Below, in pieces: positions 1 through 11,175 of a DNA stretch of 64,000 bases. The notes under the pieces are model-generated. The model worked only from the letters and a program-made list of their open reading frames with translations. It was not told the DNA's origin and did not search any database. Origin of the DNA: Perkinsus chesapeaki (Eukaryota > Perkinsozoa > Perkinsida > Perkinsidae); contig JAAPAO010000038.1 of NCBI GenBank assembly GCA_013115145.1, positions 47,738 through 111,737 of the forward strand. Reading direction: 5' to 3'. Within the stretch, counting starts at the first letter, position 1. Each line of letters starts with the position of its first letter. Position numbers and translations under genes: made by a program.

Positions 1-1
1 C

Positions 2-1659
2 CTATGTAACTCTTAACGGTGGGTCTAGTGTAGAACAAAGAGTTCGTCGTAAGGGAGTAAAACTATACAATATACGACGACGATAACTGAATAACTCACG
101 CTGAAGCCTGACTAACTCACTGAACGATAAGCCTCCCCTCGAACTAATATTTCCGAACCGCCGCTTACTAACCTTAATCTCCTTCTCTGTTTCCGGTACA
201 CTAGCTGGCGCCACAGCAGCAGGGCTCTTGTGCTCCTGAGGCGGTGGGCTACTAAGACTGTAGGACACCACAGCAGAATCCATCTCAACAGCTGGCACTC
301 CAGCGGCGGCCATCTGATGAATCCAACAACAATACTAACAGCAAGAATGCCTATATGTATCTACCTGAGGCATCATCTCCGACTCAGGGTACTTAAGACC
401 ATAGGACACCACCGCGGAGTCTACCTCAACCACGGAGATCCTACTGCCGTACTAAATCAATACAACAGTCACGACCGCCGCGACACAAAGAGCTGTCCCC
501 ACCTGCTCGACAGGGCCGCCATTCATCCTCCTGCCCTTCCCCTTGCCTTTGCCCTTACCCTTGCCTACCAAAACTCATACCAAACTTTCCACAACTTTAT
601 TACCTTTTCCCTTGCCACCCTTTCCCTTCCCGTGATAGAAGCCGAACTCGTCCATACCGGCATAAGGGTTGTAATTGTTATTGTTATACCTGACAGAGCC
701 ATCTCCGACGGCAACGCCCCCGCTACTACCCTTGAGGATTGCTTGCTTGAGGCTTGCCGTATCCAAGAGCACCTGATCCAAAGATTCTCACTGCGCCACG
801 AAATTCATGGACTAGTACTGGTAGGAGTGCGAGTTGTTGCTGTGGGTTTCTGGGCTTTGTCGAGATCAGGGAAAAGTGTAAGCATGAAATGCTCAGCCTT
901 GACCGCTGTATGGATTGGGTTGCCATTATATTTCTGATTTCTTAGCCAAAGTGCAACATTCTCACATTTATCTTCAGTAGTAAATCTAACATACCTATTA
1001 TTAAATAATAATAAAGATACTAAATAGGTTAATAATGTTACCAATGATCATTAACATCTGGACGAATATCAACTATATCTTTATCCATATCACATGGAGC
1101 ATCTTTCAATACACAATTCTTGAAATCATCTACTGTTAATGACTTCGAATCGACATCTCTAAAAATACATAACCAAGAATCGAACCCACGACCTTTACAT
1201 TACAAGACCGCCGCTCTACCACTACCTCACAATTAGAGTTGTTCTCTGCTGGAATTCAGGTAAGCAAGGCTTCACCATGGTCTTCGTAGCATCCAATGCC
1301 ACCTTATCCGACGGGACAGCCGACAACACATTGGCGACTTCCTCAGGGGTAGTGTTGAGCTCGGATATAGTGCCGAGGCTGATCGACGGAAGCTTGTGAT
1401 CCACCAGCTTCAATAGACCACTTACTTGAATAGATCGGCGATGGGCAAATACATCTGTGAGTTCATGCTCGACACCAGAGACGGCTCTTTCTGACACCTC
1501 TAGCCATACAATATAACCAATAGTATGCCGACCTACCCGAAGATTGTCCTTGGATAGAACACGTTCTACTGTTGATTTAATAAGGTCATTCCTTTTAGCC
1601 TTCTCCTCTGCCCCCTCCTGAGCGGTGGTGGCGGTGGTGGTCTTGTTATTATCTTCCAT
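2..1659 (-). CDS. LARP4-like La-motif RNA-binding protein, copy A (3' end cut by window edge)
   Basis: Predicted RNA-binding protein of the La-related (LARP4-type) family. The start ATG is at 1659. Exon 1 ends with the first La-motif helix (VERVLSKDNL). The motif continues across introns at 1491-1536 and 1379-1425 (PIADLF, then ELNTTPEEVANVL). An RRM-like part follows after introns at 1159-1225 and 995-1041, with WYVRFTTEDKCENVALWL and GNPIHTAVKAE resembling the LARP4 RRM. The C-terminal part has a YNPYAG motif, a Gly/Lys run and a repeated VDSAVVSY unit (about 270-420). The terminal exons may continue past position 1. All introns are GT-AG. It is paralogous to the gene at 2124-4114. LARP4 proteins bind poly(A) mRNA; that role here is family knowledge only. 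The exon chain was built by hand, so minor junctions may be off. Confidence 0.7.
1159..1225 (-). other. 67-nt intron resembling a tRNA-Thr (tRNA-derived intron)
   Basis: Between the La-motif exon and the RRM-like exon of copy A lies a GT-AG intron that reads on the minus strand like a decayed tRNA. It has a D-arm-like GTGGTAGAGC, an anticodon-loop-like CTTGTAA (UGU, Thr) and a near-consensus B box GGTTCGATTC at 1178-1187. The anticodon stem no longer pairs and the acceptor stem is absent, so it is not a functional tRNA. The same intron with one substitution occurs in the paralogue. Confidence 0.55.
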
Positions 1660-2123
1660 TATTATATTATCTCAGTTTGATAAAAGCAGTACAACGGCGG
1701 TATTGAAAACCTCAAATTCGGAGAAAGAGGAAGAAGCTCCGGGATGTACAAGTTACTGAAGCATATACAACATTCTCACATAACCTTCCACGCATCTTGC
1801 ACGCTCAACCTAAAGATACCTCCCACACCACCATCCAGCCCACACCTCGAAGCCAACGACAATCGCGCGCGCCCAGTTGATCGATTTGTTCCGCGCGACC
1901 GACTGCAACGCAAATCTGCCTCCAGCTGGTTGAAAATTTTAGTTATTGTTGTATATGAATCATTATTGATAATATAAAACCGTTAGGACTATTTCATTAT
2001 CGCCGCCGCCACCGCCGCCGCCATCATAAAGGTATTATTCCTTTTACCCGAAGGGGTGGACGACGGCGGCTGGGGGGGCGATGTACAGTAGAGGTTGTTA
2101 TTAACTATACAAACTGATAATGT
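1660..2123. other. Intergenic spacer between the two LARP genes
   Basis: The spacer is 464 bp, upstream of copy A and downstream of copy B. It contains ATCTTGCACGCTCAACCT at 1794-1811, which recurs exactly at 22307-22324. It also has a GC-rich element ending TGATCGATTT (1864-1890) that recurs upstream of copy B. A GCC-type trinucleotide run lies near 2000-2025. Short ORFs here show no family resemblance. Confidence 0.4.
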
Positions 2124-4114
2124 TTAGGAAGCTGCCGACACCTTAGGTGCTTCTGGCTTCACTGCCGGAGAGGCGGTGGCTGCTGCTGACGATGATGCCT
2201 TGCGGCCTCCTCCGCCACCAGTCGCAACTGGACTGCCTTCGACAATCCACTCCCTGAGAAAAGCAATCAACAGCGTAGCTGACAGCTCTCATCTACCTGT
2301 TCGGTTTGTCCCGAATCAAACCTTCACCCACTTGCTTTTCGGCCTACAAACGTTGGATAAACTACCATCGAATGAGGGCCTTACTTTGACCATTCCCTCC
2401 GGCTTGTAGACCGCTTCGGCTGGCATGCTTTCGCAAATCGATTCGATCTCCTCTTTAGTATACTTTCTGTAATCGTACTTGTACTTCGTCTCATCACCAG
2501 CGAACTCGGAAGGATCAATGATCTAAGACCGAAACTGCCAGTGATGAGTCCATCATCCTCGGATGGTCACCTGTTCGACGGGTTCATGGGGAGCCCCACT
2601 GCTGCTCATGCGCCTCCTGCCTCGACCACCTTTACCTATACAGCAGATATCCAGCAGGTCTTTAGGATAAATGCTATGAAATTTCAAGCCGCTAGTAGAG
2701 ACTGAAGTTCCACTAATCCTTCCAATACAATCGTCGAGCGGCACACAGTTATCAGCGAATTAGAAGTGTGGGAGAGTTGTGTTATTATTATTGTCAAAGC
2801 TTAGTAGATCAATTTGCTGAGCAACCACTCGCGTTTTCGTATACCACTAGATAGATCCTGATAAACGCCCTATGTTGGAGAGACATCTATATGGATGATT
2901 TGAAGGAAATTTGGTATTATTGTTAAAAGCTACGAGTCCTACGCCTGTAATACAGGAAATGACGGGAATTGGGTATTATTAAACTAAATATTGAACAACC
3001 ACCGTACACAAAGGGCTATATTTCAAATAGGAAGGATTAGCTTATGGATGATTACCTTTTCCCTTTCCCTTGCCCTTAGTTGCTGATGGATGGTAATAAC
3101 CGTACTGGTCCACACCGGCATAGGGGTTATACGAGCTATATCTGAGCAGGACTAACTGTGCTCAGCGATGAAGCCGTCCCTATTACCCCTGATATGGTGT
3201 AGTCGCCGGCGAACTCGGTGTAAAGGCTGGACTGCCGTAATCTATTGAAAAGGAGTGGGAGAGAGGCGTGTCGGAAATAGGATGGCTACTCAGGGCAGGC
3301 GAGGGGTATGCTTCAGAGTTCTTGTCGAGATCAGGGAAAAGTGTAAGCATGAAATGCTCAGCCTTGACCGCTGTATGGATTGGGTTGCCATTATATTTTT
3401 GATTTCTTAGCCAAAGTGCAACATTCTCACATTTATCTTCAGTAGTAAATCTAACATACCTATTATTAAATAATAATAAAGATACTAAATAGGTTAATAT
3501 TATTACCAATGATCATTAACATCTGGACGAATATCAACTATATCTTTATCCATATCACATGGAGCATCTTTCAATACACAATTCTTGAAATCATCTACTG
3601 TTAATGACTTCGAATCGACATCTCTGAAAATACATAACCAAAAATCGAACCCACGACCTTTACATTACAAGACCGCCGCTCTACCACTACCTCACGATGA
3701 CTGTTGTCCTCAACTGTAGATCGGGAATAATGGGTTTGATCTGTGTTTTAGTAGAATCCAAGGCCACCTTAGACGACCCCAATGTCGTTATCGCATTGGC
3801 TATCTCTTCCGCTGTGGTATTGAGATCTTCTATAACCTTCGAGCTGCGCATCATAATAATTCATACCACTCTTCCCCCAAATAATTACTTGAAAAGGCTG
3901 TCCAAACTCATGTACATCTGCGCGTTCATACGGGCAGCAAATGTCTGGTTGGACTAACATAACCCCAACTTAACCTTCTCTGTATCATGCACCCTTCTAC
4001 CTTAAGATACTCCTTCGACAGCACTCCCTCCACCGCTGTCTTAACAGCTTCCAACTTATCCTTACCAACCTCTTCCGTCGGCTTCACCTTTTCGTTCTCT
4101 TCGTTCTTATTCAT
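2124..4114 (-). CDS. LARP4-like La-motif RNA-binding protein, copy B
   Basis: Full-length paralogue of copy A. The ATG is at 4114 and the TAA at 2124-2126. Exon 1 ends in VEGVLSKEYLK. After short GT-AG introns come QMYMSLDSLF and EDLNTTAEEIANAITTL (La motif), then the RRM-like WYVRF/ALWLRNQKYNGNPIH block. The C-terminus has YNPYAG, GKGGRGRRR, an acidic Tyr-rich stretch (KYKYDYRKYTKEEIESI) and an Ala/Ser/Pro tail. The 374 bp at 3322-3695 are almost identical to copy A, introns included, while the La-motif exons are much more diverged. That pattern suggests gene conversion or a recent partial duplication. TBCA diverges from it 213 bp upstream. Confidence 0.7.
3624..3690 (-). other. tRNA-like intron in LARP copy B
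   Basis: Counterpart of the 1159-1225 intron, differing by a single base. It carries the same D-arm-like and T-arm-like segments and sits at the same splice position. Its presence in both copies follows from the conserved 374-bp tract. Confidence 0.55.
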
Positions 4115-4327
4115 AATTGTATATCCAAATAAAATCTACCAATAATCAGTGTCCCCTTCTTCTCCCGTCACATCCCCCCTCCACTTCCTCCATATACCCC
4201 GCCCACTGTCTTATTACTTCGCGCTATGCTTCCCCATGCACATCGAGGCCGAGTCTATGTCATTAGCGTGCGCCCGAGTGATCGATTTATTGACTTCGAC
4301 ATTTACGGTGAGGGTTGATGGTAAATA
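4115..4327. promoter_or_regulatory. Shared divergent promoter region, LARP-B / TBCA
   Basis: Only 213 bp separate the start codons of the minus-strand LARP copy B (4114) and the plus-strand TBCA (4328). At 4268-4292 lies GTGCGCCCGAGTGATCGATT, similar to 1864-1890, which is about 205 bp upstream of LARP copy A. Conservation upstream of both paralogues suggests a promoter element. No function is demonstrated. Confidence 0.35.
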
Positions 4328-5163
4328 TGACAGTTGAGCAGAAGAGACCGTGTGGGCCTCCTAAAGATCCGAAGGTTAAGAAGCTGTATGTGGCAGCTAA
4401 CGCACTGCGAAGAATTATAAAAGACGCAAAGTATATAAGATATTTTAGAGGTTGAATTGGTAAGATACGTTCGAGGTTAGATACTACCGCGAAGAGGAAG
4501 ATCGCTTAAGAGCTAAACGGCGAGAAAGGCTAGAAAAAGGGGGTGATGCTGATCTTCTAGCCGCCGACTTAAAGCAAATGGATGAGGTTATCAAAGAAAC
4601 CCAAGCCATGAGCCCTGTGGTAAGGCAGTCTAGAAAATGCCGAACTGCTCCTCTGGTCATGATACCAACTCTCTAGCGTTAAGATTTGTGGATGCTTGAA
4701 TTGGAAGCGCGAAAGTCGCGGCAGAGCCCTCGGGAGTGCTTTGCTCTATGATGTTGAAAAGATACTAAATAGGTCGACTTGGGCAACAGGGTGGGAAAGT
4801 AGTCCTTGTAGGTCCACGATCAGTTCGTAGCAGCATATAAAGTTCTGTTCACAATGCTAAGTGATGGTACGTATCCGGACGCTCCTGTACGATAGTCCAA
4901 CAGCAACCCGCTCATCCTGCCAATGCTGCAGGCTGAAGGAGATAACAGCGACGAACCGACTGAGGAGCAAAAACAAATATTACTAGCTCGATTGGAGCTA
5001 GAGAACGCCGAGAAGGTGAGGCTAGGTTGACGCGTGCTTTTAGTAATATAAAAGATACTTTTGGCTGGTAACCAGGAAGATCTGCTACGTGATGTCCAGG
5101 GGGAGATCAAAGCAGCTAGAGATCGGAGGACAGTGGAAGTTGATGATGATGAGGAATATTAAT
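4328..5163 (+). CDS. TBCA: Tubulin-binding cofactor A
   Basis: Small helical chaperone that captures beta-tubulin during tubulin folding (family knowledge). The N-terminal exon has DPKVKKLYVAANALRRIIKD, running into YYREEEDRLRAKR and a long helix (LKQMDEVIKETQAMSP). It continues with HDQFVAAYKVLFTML, then ARLELENAEK and EDLLRDVQGEIKAARDRR, ending in an acidic tail typical of TBCA. At least three introns interrupt it. Those at about 4423-4472, 4620-4811 and 5016-5075 all contain AAGATAC. The junction around 4865-4930 does not resolve cleanly by eye. Total length fits the usual 110-140 residues. It diverges from LARP copy B. Confidence 0.7.
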
Positions 5164-6054
5164 TTGTTATAAAAACTTTCATGACATTACAATCGTGTGG
5201 TTTGGTTTGCACCGTATGTCTGTTTTGTACAGCTTTTTGACATAATGTTATCTCCTTTTGTCCTCCTCTTCGTTCACCTATTCGCATTAGCATTCTCAGC
5301 CTCCACATCTCAAGATGATATATTACTCAGGCAGTGGCCGATGGTAAGTTGGAAGGGCTTACTATCGAAGGAGGGGTCCGGTCATTTAAATAGTTTTCGT
5401 ATCTTAAAAAGTCTGTAGTGCGCCGAGGCTTTCTCCGGTAGTATCTTTGATGGCAACTACTGCCGCACTGGTGTGTTATTATGGTCATCTTCGGCCATCA
5501 AGTGGCATCATTCTAATCAAAGTCATCATCATTCCGTCGATCACTACTCCCCACGTTTTTGCAATTCTTCTTCGGAGGGGCCTTAGACACTGGTAAGGAT
5601 ACCTAGTGGAAGAGTAGGACCTTTCCGGGCTTCATATCGACATGAAATGGTACCAATAATTAGTATCTTGTATGCTACAGTTAATTGGTAAACTACATTA
5701 TCGCAACATTATGTAGATCGATAGCCCCGTCCAGTATCCACATTATTACTATTATCTCACCGATTGAGTGTAATGATGATATTATATGATTCGAATCCTT
5801 AATCTATTCAAACTCTAACCGTCATGCCGCTCATGCATCTCTCCCTCCCTCCCCCGCCTCGTGAGTTTTTAAAAGTGCTGTGTCATTTTGTAAAGAGGAT
5901 CGGTATGAGTCTGCTTAAACTACTCAGTGCTCGGCTGGATCTATTCATGTATCTAATTTGAAGTCATGAATCTGCCTATTCTGAAGTTCAGAAAAGACAG
6001 TCTTTCAACACCCCAAATCTGAAGCATTTAATAACATAGGCCAATTTCACTGGA
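5164..6054 (+). other. Spacer with a possible small secreted-protein exon
   Basis: An ATG at 5245 opens a hydrophobic leader (LSPFVLLFVHLFALAFSAS) typical of a signal peptide, followed by a possible donor near 5342. Downstream, DGNYCRTG (about 5450) resembles the Cys motif of the secreted families in this window, but no complete reading frame could be assembled. Two copies of TAGTATCTT lie at 5439-5447 and 5661-5669. The rest looks non-coding. Confidence 0.3.
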
Positions 6055-7071
6055 ATGCTAAGCCCCAATACAATCCTTCAAACTCTTCGTGGCAGTGTGC
6101 CTGCCACTCTCACCACTTCCACTGTATCTTATCAGGTTATGACCCATGACTCAGCAACTGGCTACCTCAACGCCTCCCTAGACTTTTTTACCAAGATGGC
6201 CAAGACTCAAGTTGGCGGTTTCGCCAAGCAACTTGGCTGCGGTGCTCGAGCGTTCGATCTTCGTCCAGAATGCCATCCTAATCGTCAAGGCGATCTGAAG
6301 CTAACAATGCATCACGCTGAGATGGAAATCAAGTATCCTCTTAAGACCGCACTACAGGACATTATTTCCTGGGCAAACGCCAATCCGTCCGAGCTTATCT
6401 TGGTTGGATTGAGCCATTACTCGCCCAATAACACTGATTGCCGTGAAGCCGTCTGGCAGCTCACCGAGGAGCTTGGACTGATGAAATCGATTGGCAGCGG
6501 TTCCTGCCCGTCGTGTGGTGCGGTGACTGACATGTCGGTCGGTGAGGCGAAGAAGGCTTCGGCGATCGATGGAGGTGGACATGTGTTTGTCATTGAGGCA
6601 GATGATAACGCGTGTGTTGCTGAGAACTATGTACCGGCAATCACTTGCTACAACGAGAGCTCCTTCGCTGGTAACAAACCAGACGATTTCGGCGTGTGCT
6701 ACCCTAGCGATGCGAAAGGAGGGTACAGTGAGTACGCTAATAAGCAGCTGTTCGACTATATACAGAAAATGGCGGCATCGACGGCGGAGCGAAACAACAG
6801 TAAGCTGCAGATGAACCAAGCTCACTGGCAGTACAGTATACCTCTTTACACTGGTGTCGATGCTAAACATTCTAGCATTATCATGGACGAGTACTTCAGC
6901 GAAGTAAATAAGAGAGTTGTGGATCTCGTTGGCGATATGGAATTCTTGAACCTCCTTGAAGTTGACAATGTCTGCAACTACGGCCCACAGCTGCAAGATG
7001 CTGTTAACTCACGGATAGGTCGATTGACCTCAACCGCCGCCGAAGAGGATCATCGAGCTCTGCGACATTAA
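6055..7071 (+). CDS. PI-PLC X-domain-like phosphodiesterase
   Basis: An intronless 338-residue protein resembling the X domain of phosphatidylinositol-specific phospholipase C (PLCXD-like, no Y or C2 domain). The first catalytic His sits in MTHDSATGYL (residues 29-38). GARAFDLRP (63-71) forms the barrel strand, and the second His lies in MHHAEME (85-91), followed by ELILVGLSHY. Such enzymes cleave inositol phospholipids or related phosphodiesters; the substrate here is unknown. It has eight or more Cys, which would fit an extracellular protein, but no convincing signal peptide follows this ATG, so an upstream exon is possible. Confidence in the fold is high; confidence in activity is moderate. 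Confidence 0.75.
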   Translation: MLSPNTILQTLRGSVPATLTTSTVSYQVMTHDSATGYLNASLDFFTKMAKTQVGGFAKQLGCGARAFDLRPECHPNRQGDLKLTMHHAEMEIKYPLKTALQDIISWANANPSELILVGLSHYSPNNTDCREAVWQLTEELGLMKSIGSGSCPSCGAVTDMSVGEAKKASAIDGGGHVFVIEADDNACVAENYVPAITCYNESSFAGNKPDDFGVCYPSDAKGGYSEYANKQLFDYIQKMAASTAERNNSKLQMNQAHWQYSIPLYTGVDAKHSSIIMDEYFSEVNKRVVDLVGDMEFLNLLEVDNVCNYGPQLQDAVNSRIGRLTSTAAEEDHRALRH

Positions 7072-7201
7072 GATTCCCTAATTTCGGTATTGACTAATCT
7101 ATCTTGACCCTTGAACAGCCGCATTTATATTTTTCCGAGATAGCAAATCTTGTTGTGTTTCAAGAGTAAGTCACAAGGGCTCGTCATCATCACCATCTTG
7201 G

Positions 7202-7594
7202 ATGCCCGTGTTTGAACCACCTTCCGAGAGTAGCAGCAGTGGATATGGCACACAGGGCTCAAGGCGACCTAGTCAGCATCAACAGAGTATCTTGTATCGC
7301 ACTCTAAAGAAAATAAAAAGGTCTCTTGAATGTCCGGTGAATAATAATAACAACAAACTGGTGTGTAGATTTTTGAAATCGGCTTATAAGATACTTCTTA
7401 CGTGCCTGGCGGCCACCGGCGATGCTTTGGATGCTGCCTTAGAGTAAGTCGAAGGGCGACCTATTCCGTATCTTGCAGGGTTCAAGCTAAAATATCGCCT
7501 CAGGTATCTTGGAATACTAATGGTGGAGCTAGTGAAAGCAGTGGCTTGGCCATTCAAATGGATCTGCCCGACTCCAGAGGTGCCTTTCTCTTAG
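7202..7594 (+). CDS. Small hypothetical protein with amphipathic helices
   Basis: The ATG at 7202 opens a Ser/Pro-rich N-terminus (PSESSSSGYGTQGSRRPS), then basic and amphipathic helices (ILYRTLKKIKRSL, FLKSAYKILLTCLAATGDAL). A GT-AG intron at about 7444-7480 ends in GTATCTTGCAG. The second exon reads LKYRLRYLGILMVELVKAV and ends at TAG 7592-7594. It may bind membranes. No family was recognised. A GT-AG option inside exon 1 (7337-7367) was left unspliced because the frame is open. Confidence 0.45.
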
Positions 7595-8914
7595 CCATCT
7601 GTCCGTATGAAATATAATCCGGTTTTTCTATCAGATCTTACTCACCTTTAAAGATCGTCCCCTGGCCATGGTCCTTCCTATATTATTTGTATGTAACATC
7701 ATAATGCTCCTTTACATTGTGTAAGTTCCTCTTTACATTCTCCCAGCTTGGAATATTATAATTCCAGTCGGCAGTGGAGTAACTTCTCGAGAATCGAGTC
7801 CACACAATATTTCAACCGAATCTCAGTGTAGTGAAGGACGTATACAAAATTTATAGGCTATGGTAATTGCTATGATTAGCAGTTGTGGAACCGGAGCAGC
7901 ATCTGCAACTGGGTCTCCACGTTGTGCGTACTGTGGGCATGTTCTCCTATACGTTGGCAAAGGGGAGCAATTTCGGGGAATTAGGAAGCATCAGAGAGGC
8001 CACTTCCTACGGCGATTCGGAAAGGGAGTTCCTGAAGCCGAGCGTCAATACTTATCACATCGAATCGGATGACGTTCCTTCCATTTTAGTTACGTCTTCT
8101 GTGTTATGCCCATATTAGGCATATCCCTATCAAGTTGGTCATCGATAGGCTTCCACCTTTCATCCCTACTGGCTATGGTCTCGTATTACAGGGTGAGTTC
8201 TACGCTCTCTTCGTATGGTCTCAGTGAGGTCAGGTTGATACCGAATAGTTTTACTTCTCTTTTCGTTTCGTATTGTTACCGCTCTGACTGGCAAATTACG
8301 TAGCAGAAGGGTTCGTAGTTTTTTTGCTCACAGTATTGACAAGCTTTGCAAAGGATCGACTGTTAAACCACAAGCTTTCGGGGGATCAAACCGCCGCTAA
8401 GACTCGATCCTGTTAGGACGGCTGTCATCCGCTGCCGTCGCTGATTGGCTTAGTTTCCTATCAAACTGATTCATCCAATAGTCCTTCCGGCAGCCTCCCG
8501 TCGAGCCAAGCCAGAGTTCATGCAGAATTAATAGACTTGGCTAGTTCGTGATGATCCGATATCATTCAGTTCCACTTCTGCGCTACTCAGCAGTTCTATA
8601 ACCGTTTTCTCAGTGTGAATCATTAAGCGTACACTTCACCGGGAAGAGTCTACCCAATTATATTGTTTATTTTTTCTTGTGGCAGCAGTACTCCTTTTAC
8701 CGCGTAGACAGTAGCGCCGTACAGGAGTAAAGCTGTACACATGTTATATATAACATATAGTATATGTCATATACTGTATACAGCGTCAGTCCTTCGTAAA
8801 AGGGCGGAGAAGTGTGGTAACAAAATCATATTATATAGGAGTGTCCGTAATATAATACTGATGTTATTCACTTTTATTGCTGTCTAGTTCTATTGTGTCA
8901 TCTGTCTCCCTTAG
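7595..8914 (+). other. Unresolved region upstream of the DHHC exons
   Basis: About 1.3 kb in which 5' exons of the palmitoyltransferase are expected. Short ORFs at 7860-8118 and 8106-8303 overlap in different frames and none shows a recognisable transmembrane start. At 8740-8790 lies AT-rich palindromic DNA (ATATATAACATATAGTATAT). I could not place exons here. Confidence 0.3.
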
Positions 8915-10850
8915 GGTGTGGTGACAGACCCGGGCAAGATACCCGAGGGTGGTCTCTGGTCATCTTCTCCAGGAGGGCCATCACCGCCCAACATGTATGA
9001 AAGGAAGGCGAAAGACGGTAGCGTGAGGTACGATATCTCCGAAGCACACTTACGTACCGCTTCTTCGCTTTAGGTACTGTAATAAGGAGCACAAGTTCAA
9101 ACCAGACCGAGCGCATTTCTGTTCCCCTATGGGAAGGAATGTTCTCAAAATGGACCACTACTGTCCGTGGCTTGCCAATAGTGTTGGATTCTACAATCAT
9201 AAGTATACACATGTCTTCTTATATGATGTTGTGCAACACGTTTTCGATTGTGGTCTTTTCGATATAACTTAATTGTTACTAAGTAGGTACTTCTACCTTT
9301 TCCTACTTTACGTCGTTCTCGCCTGCAACACCGTGACCTGTCAAATCCTGCACGCTCTAGCCCACCTTGCCTCGACAGGTGCATATGCATCCCAGCCAGG
9401 TAGCGAGCAGCTTATCAATGCTTTCACAACTACTCCCGCCTTGCACTTCTTACTTCATCCTTACTCGGTCTGTTAACATCCGAGTCGGATGTCTCACACT
9501 ACCACTACATATGGGTCTCAGTCACAGCTTCTTCAGACTACACCATACAGGCTACCACTAAGCCCTTGCCGCTATTTATGGCACGCCTGTGTATCTCTAA
9601 CTTGATGTTTTGTTCCTCCGGAACGCTCTACCGAATCATCTACCCCCTTTATCATCCTTTCAGGGCAGCTCCTTTTCCTATTAGAAGGCCTGAGTATCTC
9701 CGGTCTCCTATCCGTCATAGTAACTCCCTTCTTCGCTTTCCACACATGGCTTATATCTAAGAATGTCACCACGGTCGAGTAATGTTGTCATTTCAGAATG
9801 TTCGCTTTTCTGACACCTCTAGCTGTCCAGGTATTGTGAAAAGCGGCGTGATATTGGTGGTGAAAGTGGTAGCATCTCTAAGAATATAGTATCGAGGATG
9901 CCTGAGAGGTCTCCGTACGATATGGGTATCATTAAGAACTGGCAATCTGTGATGGGTGAGCCGTCCCTCATAGCACAACTGGTCTCAAAAAGCAATGTGC
10001 TTTTACTAGCTAATAATTTGCCCTTCTTCTGCAACTCTATCACGAATGAAGCAAGACCACTGATACAGGATACGAACCGCAACGTGTCCCAAACTAATGG
10101 AGGGGTACAGTTTACAAAAATGCATACCGGACCAATTGTCTTCCAATTCCGATTCCTTGATAATCAGTCATATCTTCTCGCGTCTTCGGAGCTTCCAAAC
10201 CTCGGACTCTCCAACCTGTAGGCACCAATAGAACTGTTCGTGAGCTCCGCTCGCTGAACTTTCACATCACATTTTGCCGAGCTTTATGCCTCGTAGAAGT
10301 ATTTGAACTTCTGCATGTTAACCTCTATATAACTGTTCGTATTAACATGATTGTCTTACTGGTCGCGCAGGTAAGAACGTGATAACTTGGTTCATTCCGA
10401 CCAGACCTCGAGGCCTCGGCAAAGGCCTTACTTTCCCGATTAATAAGGAGGCCCGAGAAATACTCGAGAAAGGTTCGACAAAATCTTCTAGCATTCATTA
10501 AGTCGATGTAGATCTTGGCATCTCTGTGGCGATCCGGGGAGGCGACTTGGAGAGCGGTGGAAGCTCGCAAGGATCTGGGAGAGTTCAGCAAGCCACACTG
10601 ATGGATAGCGAAGAGGATGATACAGATGCTGAGGTGGGTAGTTCGTAGCAGTACGTGGTGTGTGACCTAACTTGAACACAGTACAGAATTATAATAAATA
10701 TAGAGTGAGCCACAGAGCTCGCATGGTGAGTGCAATTGCGCCGCTGAGAGGACTGTGCCACTCTGGCTGTTCATTTCCACTATCATGATCTCTCTGTGGC
10801 TTATTGTAGATGATTATGGTATGTCAGATGAAAAGGGCATTGGAACGTAG
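8915..10850 (+). CDS. DHHC-family palmitoyltransferase with DHYC site and depleted zinc ligands (5' end unresolved)
   Basis: Protein S-acyltransferase of membranes. Exons give TDPGKIPEG (8915 onward), the Cys-rich domain with KPDRAHFC and [17 protein letters not shown] (9063-9199), a transmembrane exon ([16 protein letters not shown]), a second one ending [15 protein letters not shown], then [16 protein letters not shown] and [20 protein letters not shown] (10373 onward). The last two match the C-terminal PaCCT-like region of the family. An acidic tail ends at TAG 10848-10850. DHYC replaces DHHC, and several zinc ligands are changed (C to E, M, N and S). Introns at about 9778-9891 and 9954-10370 are GT-AG. 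The intron after TTVE carries the repeated element CTGACACCTCTAGCTG. The N-terminus is missing from the model. Confidence 0.65.
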
Positions 10851-11175
10851 ACAGCGGCAGCTCCAGGAGACGGTCTCTGAGCCCGAGGCTCCTCCCTCTC
10901 CTTCGTCTGTTCTACATCAACACGCAGCTTCTGGGAAAGGCTGTTGTGCCGGAAAAGGTGGAGAAACTCTTGTGGAGTATGGTCTGGCTAAAAGCAATGA
11001 ATTCGCAGACTTCATATCGGTAAGAGTTTGTGCGTATAAGTCCGAGATAGCTGCACTCATCAGGGGCTCTATATTGGGGCGTGGAAAATCCTGTCCGAAC
11101 CGAGCAAGCCAAAAAGGACGAAGACGCGCCGCCGGGGAAGCTCAGATGAGCGAAGGTCTCCAATTCAGCCGGTAG
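10851..11175 (+). other. Possible coding exon(s) of unknown identity
   Basis: Two overlapping frames are open across this stretch. One reads KVEKLLWSMVWLKAMNS then a basic tail; the other starts at 10810 and is Gln/Arg-rich. A GT-AG pair near 11020-11041 is plausible. It may be a short gene downstream of the palmitoyltransferase, or alternative 3' sequence of it. No family was recognised. Confidence 0.25.

Noticed and set aside
5774-5800. Possible tRNA B box (ATTCGAATCC)
   Set aside because: No A box, anticodon arm or acceptor pairing nearby.
6352-6996. 214-codon minus-strand ORF
   Set aside because: Antisense shadow of the PI-PLC-like gene, which has clear catalytic motifs.
9810-9825. CTGACACCTCTAGCTG as a relict spliced-leader sequence
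   Set aside because: It does not match the dinoflagellate/Perkinsus leader as I know it; acceptor-type function fits better.
9898-10221. Separate small gene starting at 9898
   Set aside because: Its first 18 codons are the C-terminal signature of the palmitoyltransferase, and the remainder is intron up to 10370, where homology resumes.
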